A stretch of 6,933 nt of DNA, taken from Coriobacteriia bacterium (GTDB taxonomy: Bacteria; Actinomycetota; Coriobacteriia; Coriobacteriales; QAMH01). The notes below the pieces were generated by a model. The model saw only the letters and a list, made by a program, of their open reading frames with translations. It was not told the DNA's origin and did not search any database. This document shows positions 5,750-6,933 of this stretch, in pieces. The translations under genes and the position numbers were made by a program. The stretch is from the NCBI GenBank assembly GCA_900758075.1, contig CAAEQF010000016.1:1-6933 (forward strand), given 5' to 3'. The stretch's first letter is position 1. Every line of letters begins with the position of its first letter.

Positions 5750-6933
5750 GTGAGCAAAGTGAGAATCACCCCAAACGCTGGTGTGGATGCGCGCATCGCC
5801 ACGTTCATGGAAAAATTCGACCGCCGCATCGGCGCGACGCCAACCGGCATGTGCCCGATCGCGTTCCAGGTCACCTTGACCGAGGCGAGCGCGGCACAGA
5901 CCTGCGGCAAGTGCATCCCCTGCCGCGACGGCCTGCCGCAGCTCAACAGGATGCTCTGCAAGATCCGCGACTGCGAGGCAGACGCTTCCCTGCTCGACGA
6001 CGTCAGGAACCTCGCGACCATGATCCGCGACACCTCCGATTGCGCCATCGGCTGGGAAGCGGCCACGGCCGTGCTCGAGAGCCTCGACGTCTTTGCCGAC
6101 GAATACGAGAGCCACCTCGTCGAGCATTCCTGCAAGCCGGAAATCGAGATGAACCTCCCGTGCGAGGCGATGTGCCCCGCGCACGTCAACATCCCCGCCT
6201 ACATCGCGCTCGTGGGCGAAGGCGACTACGCGGGCGCCATCAAGATGATCCGCAAGGACAACCCCTTCCCCACCTCCTGCGCGTTCATCTGCGAGAACCC
6301 CTGCGAAATCCGCTGCCGTCGCCAGATCGTCGACGCGCCCGTCAACATCCGCGGCATCAAGCGCTTCGCCGTCGACCAGATTGCAGCCGACAAGGTGGAC
6401 GTGCCCGAGCGCGCGCCGCGCACCAACCGCAAGATCGCCGTCATCGGCGGCGGTCCCTCGGGCCTGACCTGCGCGTATTTCTCCGCGCTCATGGGCCACG
6501 ACGTCACGGTGTTCGAATCGCGCAAGCAACTCGGCGGCATGATGCGCTACGGCATCCCCGCCTACCGCTTCCCGCGCGAGCGCCTCGACGAGGACATCCG
6601 CGCGGTGCTCTCCGTCGGCGGCATCGACGTCAAGCTCGAGACGGAAGTCGACGCAGAGACGATGCGACGCATCGTCGATAGCTATGACGCGGTCTACCTC
6701 TCCATCGGCGCCCACGGCGGCAAGATCTTGAAGATGGACAACGCGCAGGCGGGCAACGTCATGTCTGCCGTGCAGCTGCTCCGCGGCATCGGCGATGGCG
6801 AGACGCCCGACTTCACCGGCAAGAAGGTCGCCGTGGTCGGCGGCGGCAACGTCGCCATGGACTGCGCGCGCACGGCCGTGCGCGCCGGTGCCGAAGAGGT
6901 GAGCATCGTCTACCGCAGGCGCCGCGACGACAT
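5750..6933 (+). CDS. NuoF-type Fe-S domain fused to GltD/SfrB-like NAD(P)H flavoprotein (partial)
   Basis: The frame is open for 394 codons to the window edge; the C-terminus is missing. It is probably a cytoplasmic electron-transfer subunit moving electrons between NAD(P)H, FAD and iron-sulfur clusters. Domains in order: residues 45-120 match the 4Fe-4S end of NuoF (TCGKCIPCRDG with C52, C55, C58, and C98 in SDCAIG, then FADEYESHL). Residues 125-220 match the two-cluster domain of GltD and dihydropyrimidine dehydrogenase (C128, C138, C142 before PAHVNIPAYI; then C177, C181, C185, C189). An FAD site, VIGGGPSG, spans 231-238, and an NAD(P) site, VVGGGNVAMD, spans 362-371. The following YRRRR (388-392) suggests NADPH preference. 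The same order is known in the SfrB subunit of NADPH oxidoreductases and in formate-dehydrogenase- or hydrogenase-linked reductases; the partner should lie downstream. An upstream in-frame TAA at 5720 and the absence of an earlier start set the GTG at 5750, with only a weak GAG 9 nt before it. Confidence 0.85.
   Translation, partial: MSKVRITPNAGVDARIATFMEKFDRRIGATPTGMCPIAFQVTLTEASAAQTCGKCIPCRDGLPQLNRMLCKIRDCEADASLLDDVRNLATMIRDTSDCAIGWEAATAVLESLDVFADEYESHLVEHSCKPEIEMNLPCEAMCPAHVNIPAYIALVGEGDYAGAIKMIRKDNPFPTSCAFICENPCEIRCRRQIVDAPVNIRGIKRFAVDQIAADKVDVPERAPRTNRKIAVIGGGPSGLTCAYFSALMGHDVTVFESRKQLGGMMRYGIPAYRFPRERLDEDIRAVLSVGGIDVKLETEVDAETMRRIVDSYDAVYLSIGAHGGKILKMDNAQAGNVMSAVQLLRGIGDGETPDFTGKKVAVVGGGNVAMDCARTAVRAGAEEVSIVYRRRRDD

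Noticed and set aside
5633..6715. Long minus-strand open frame of 360 codons opposite the reductase gene
   Set aside because: It lies antisense to a plus-strand frame with clear cysteine and dinucleotide-binding motifs. Its translation is Ala/Asp/Val/Arg-rich without domains, as expected for the shadow of a GC-rich gene.

Overview
The window is GC-rich, with strong G/C preference at third codon positions. It carries three complete genes of clear family, one small regulator-like gene, and two genes cut by the window edges. Gene content and style (a choline-use locus, an anaerobic flavin/iron-sulfur reductase, a sulfatase-fold envelope enzyme) suggest an anaerobic high-GC actinobacterium, most likely a gut Coriobacteriia/Eggerthellales-type organism. 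This placement is inferred from protein character only; no rRNA or marker gene is present.

Layout. Positions 3-77 (+) hold the C-terminal tail of an upstream gene, overlapping by 11 nt the start of a 699-aa membrane protein (67-2166, +) with about seven membrane segments and an extracytoplasmic sulfatase/LTA-synthase-like domain. A 98-nt convergent gap follows, holding two copies of a 32-nt palindromic repeat. On the minus strand, reading from 3678 down to 2265, lie a LicB-type choline permease (376 aa) and an 11-nt-overlapping 97-aa winged-helix protein. Transcribed the opposite way is a 592-aa fusion (3777-5555, +): N-terminal winged helix-turn-helix, LicC-type phosphocholine cytidylyltransferase, LicA-type choline kinase. 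A 194-nt gap (5556-5749) carries a strong hairpin, a 17-nt-period tandem repeat and a consensus -35 promoter. The window ends inside a reductase gene (5750-6933+) that joins a NuoF-type 4Fe-4S domain to a GltD/SfrB-type flavoprotein.

How they work together. LicB would import choline; the fusion protein would phosphorylate it (kinase domain) and activate it to CDP-choline (cytidylyltransferase domain), the donor for phosphocholine decoration of surface polymers. No LicD-type phosphocholine transferase is visible here. The adjacent sulfatase-fold membrane protein could act on envelope polymers, but a link to choline is only positional.

The most interesting structure is the AT-rich licB/licCA junction. 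Two extended -10 promoters (3731-3739 on +, 3767-3759 on -) point toward each other around a perfect inverted repeat, TGTTCA-N7-TGAACA (3741-3759), which covers both predicted start sites. Because the fusion enzyme carries its own DNA-binding-type domain, and licB is co-transcribed with a second winged-helix protein, this looks like a self-contained choline uptake/activation switch.
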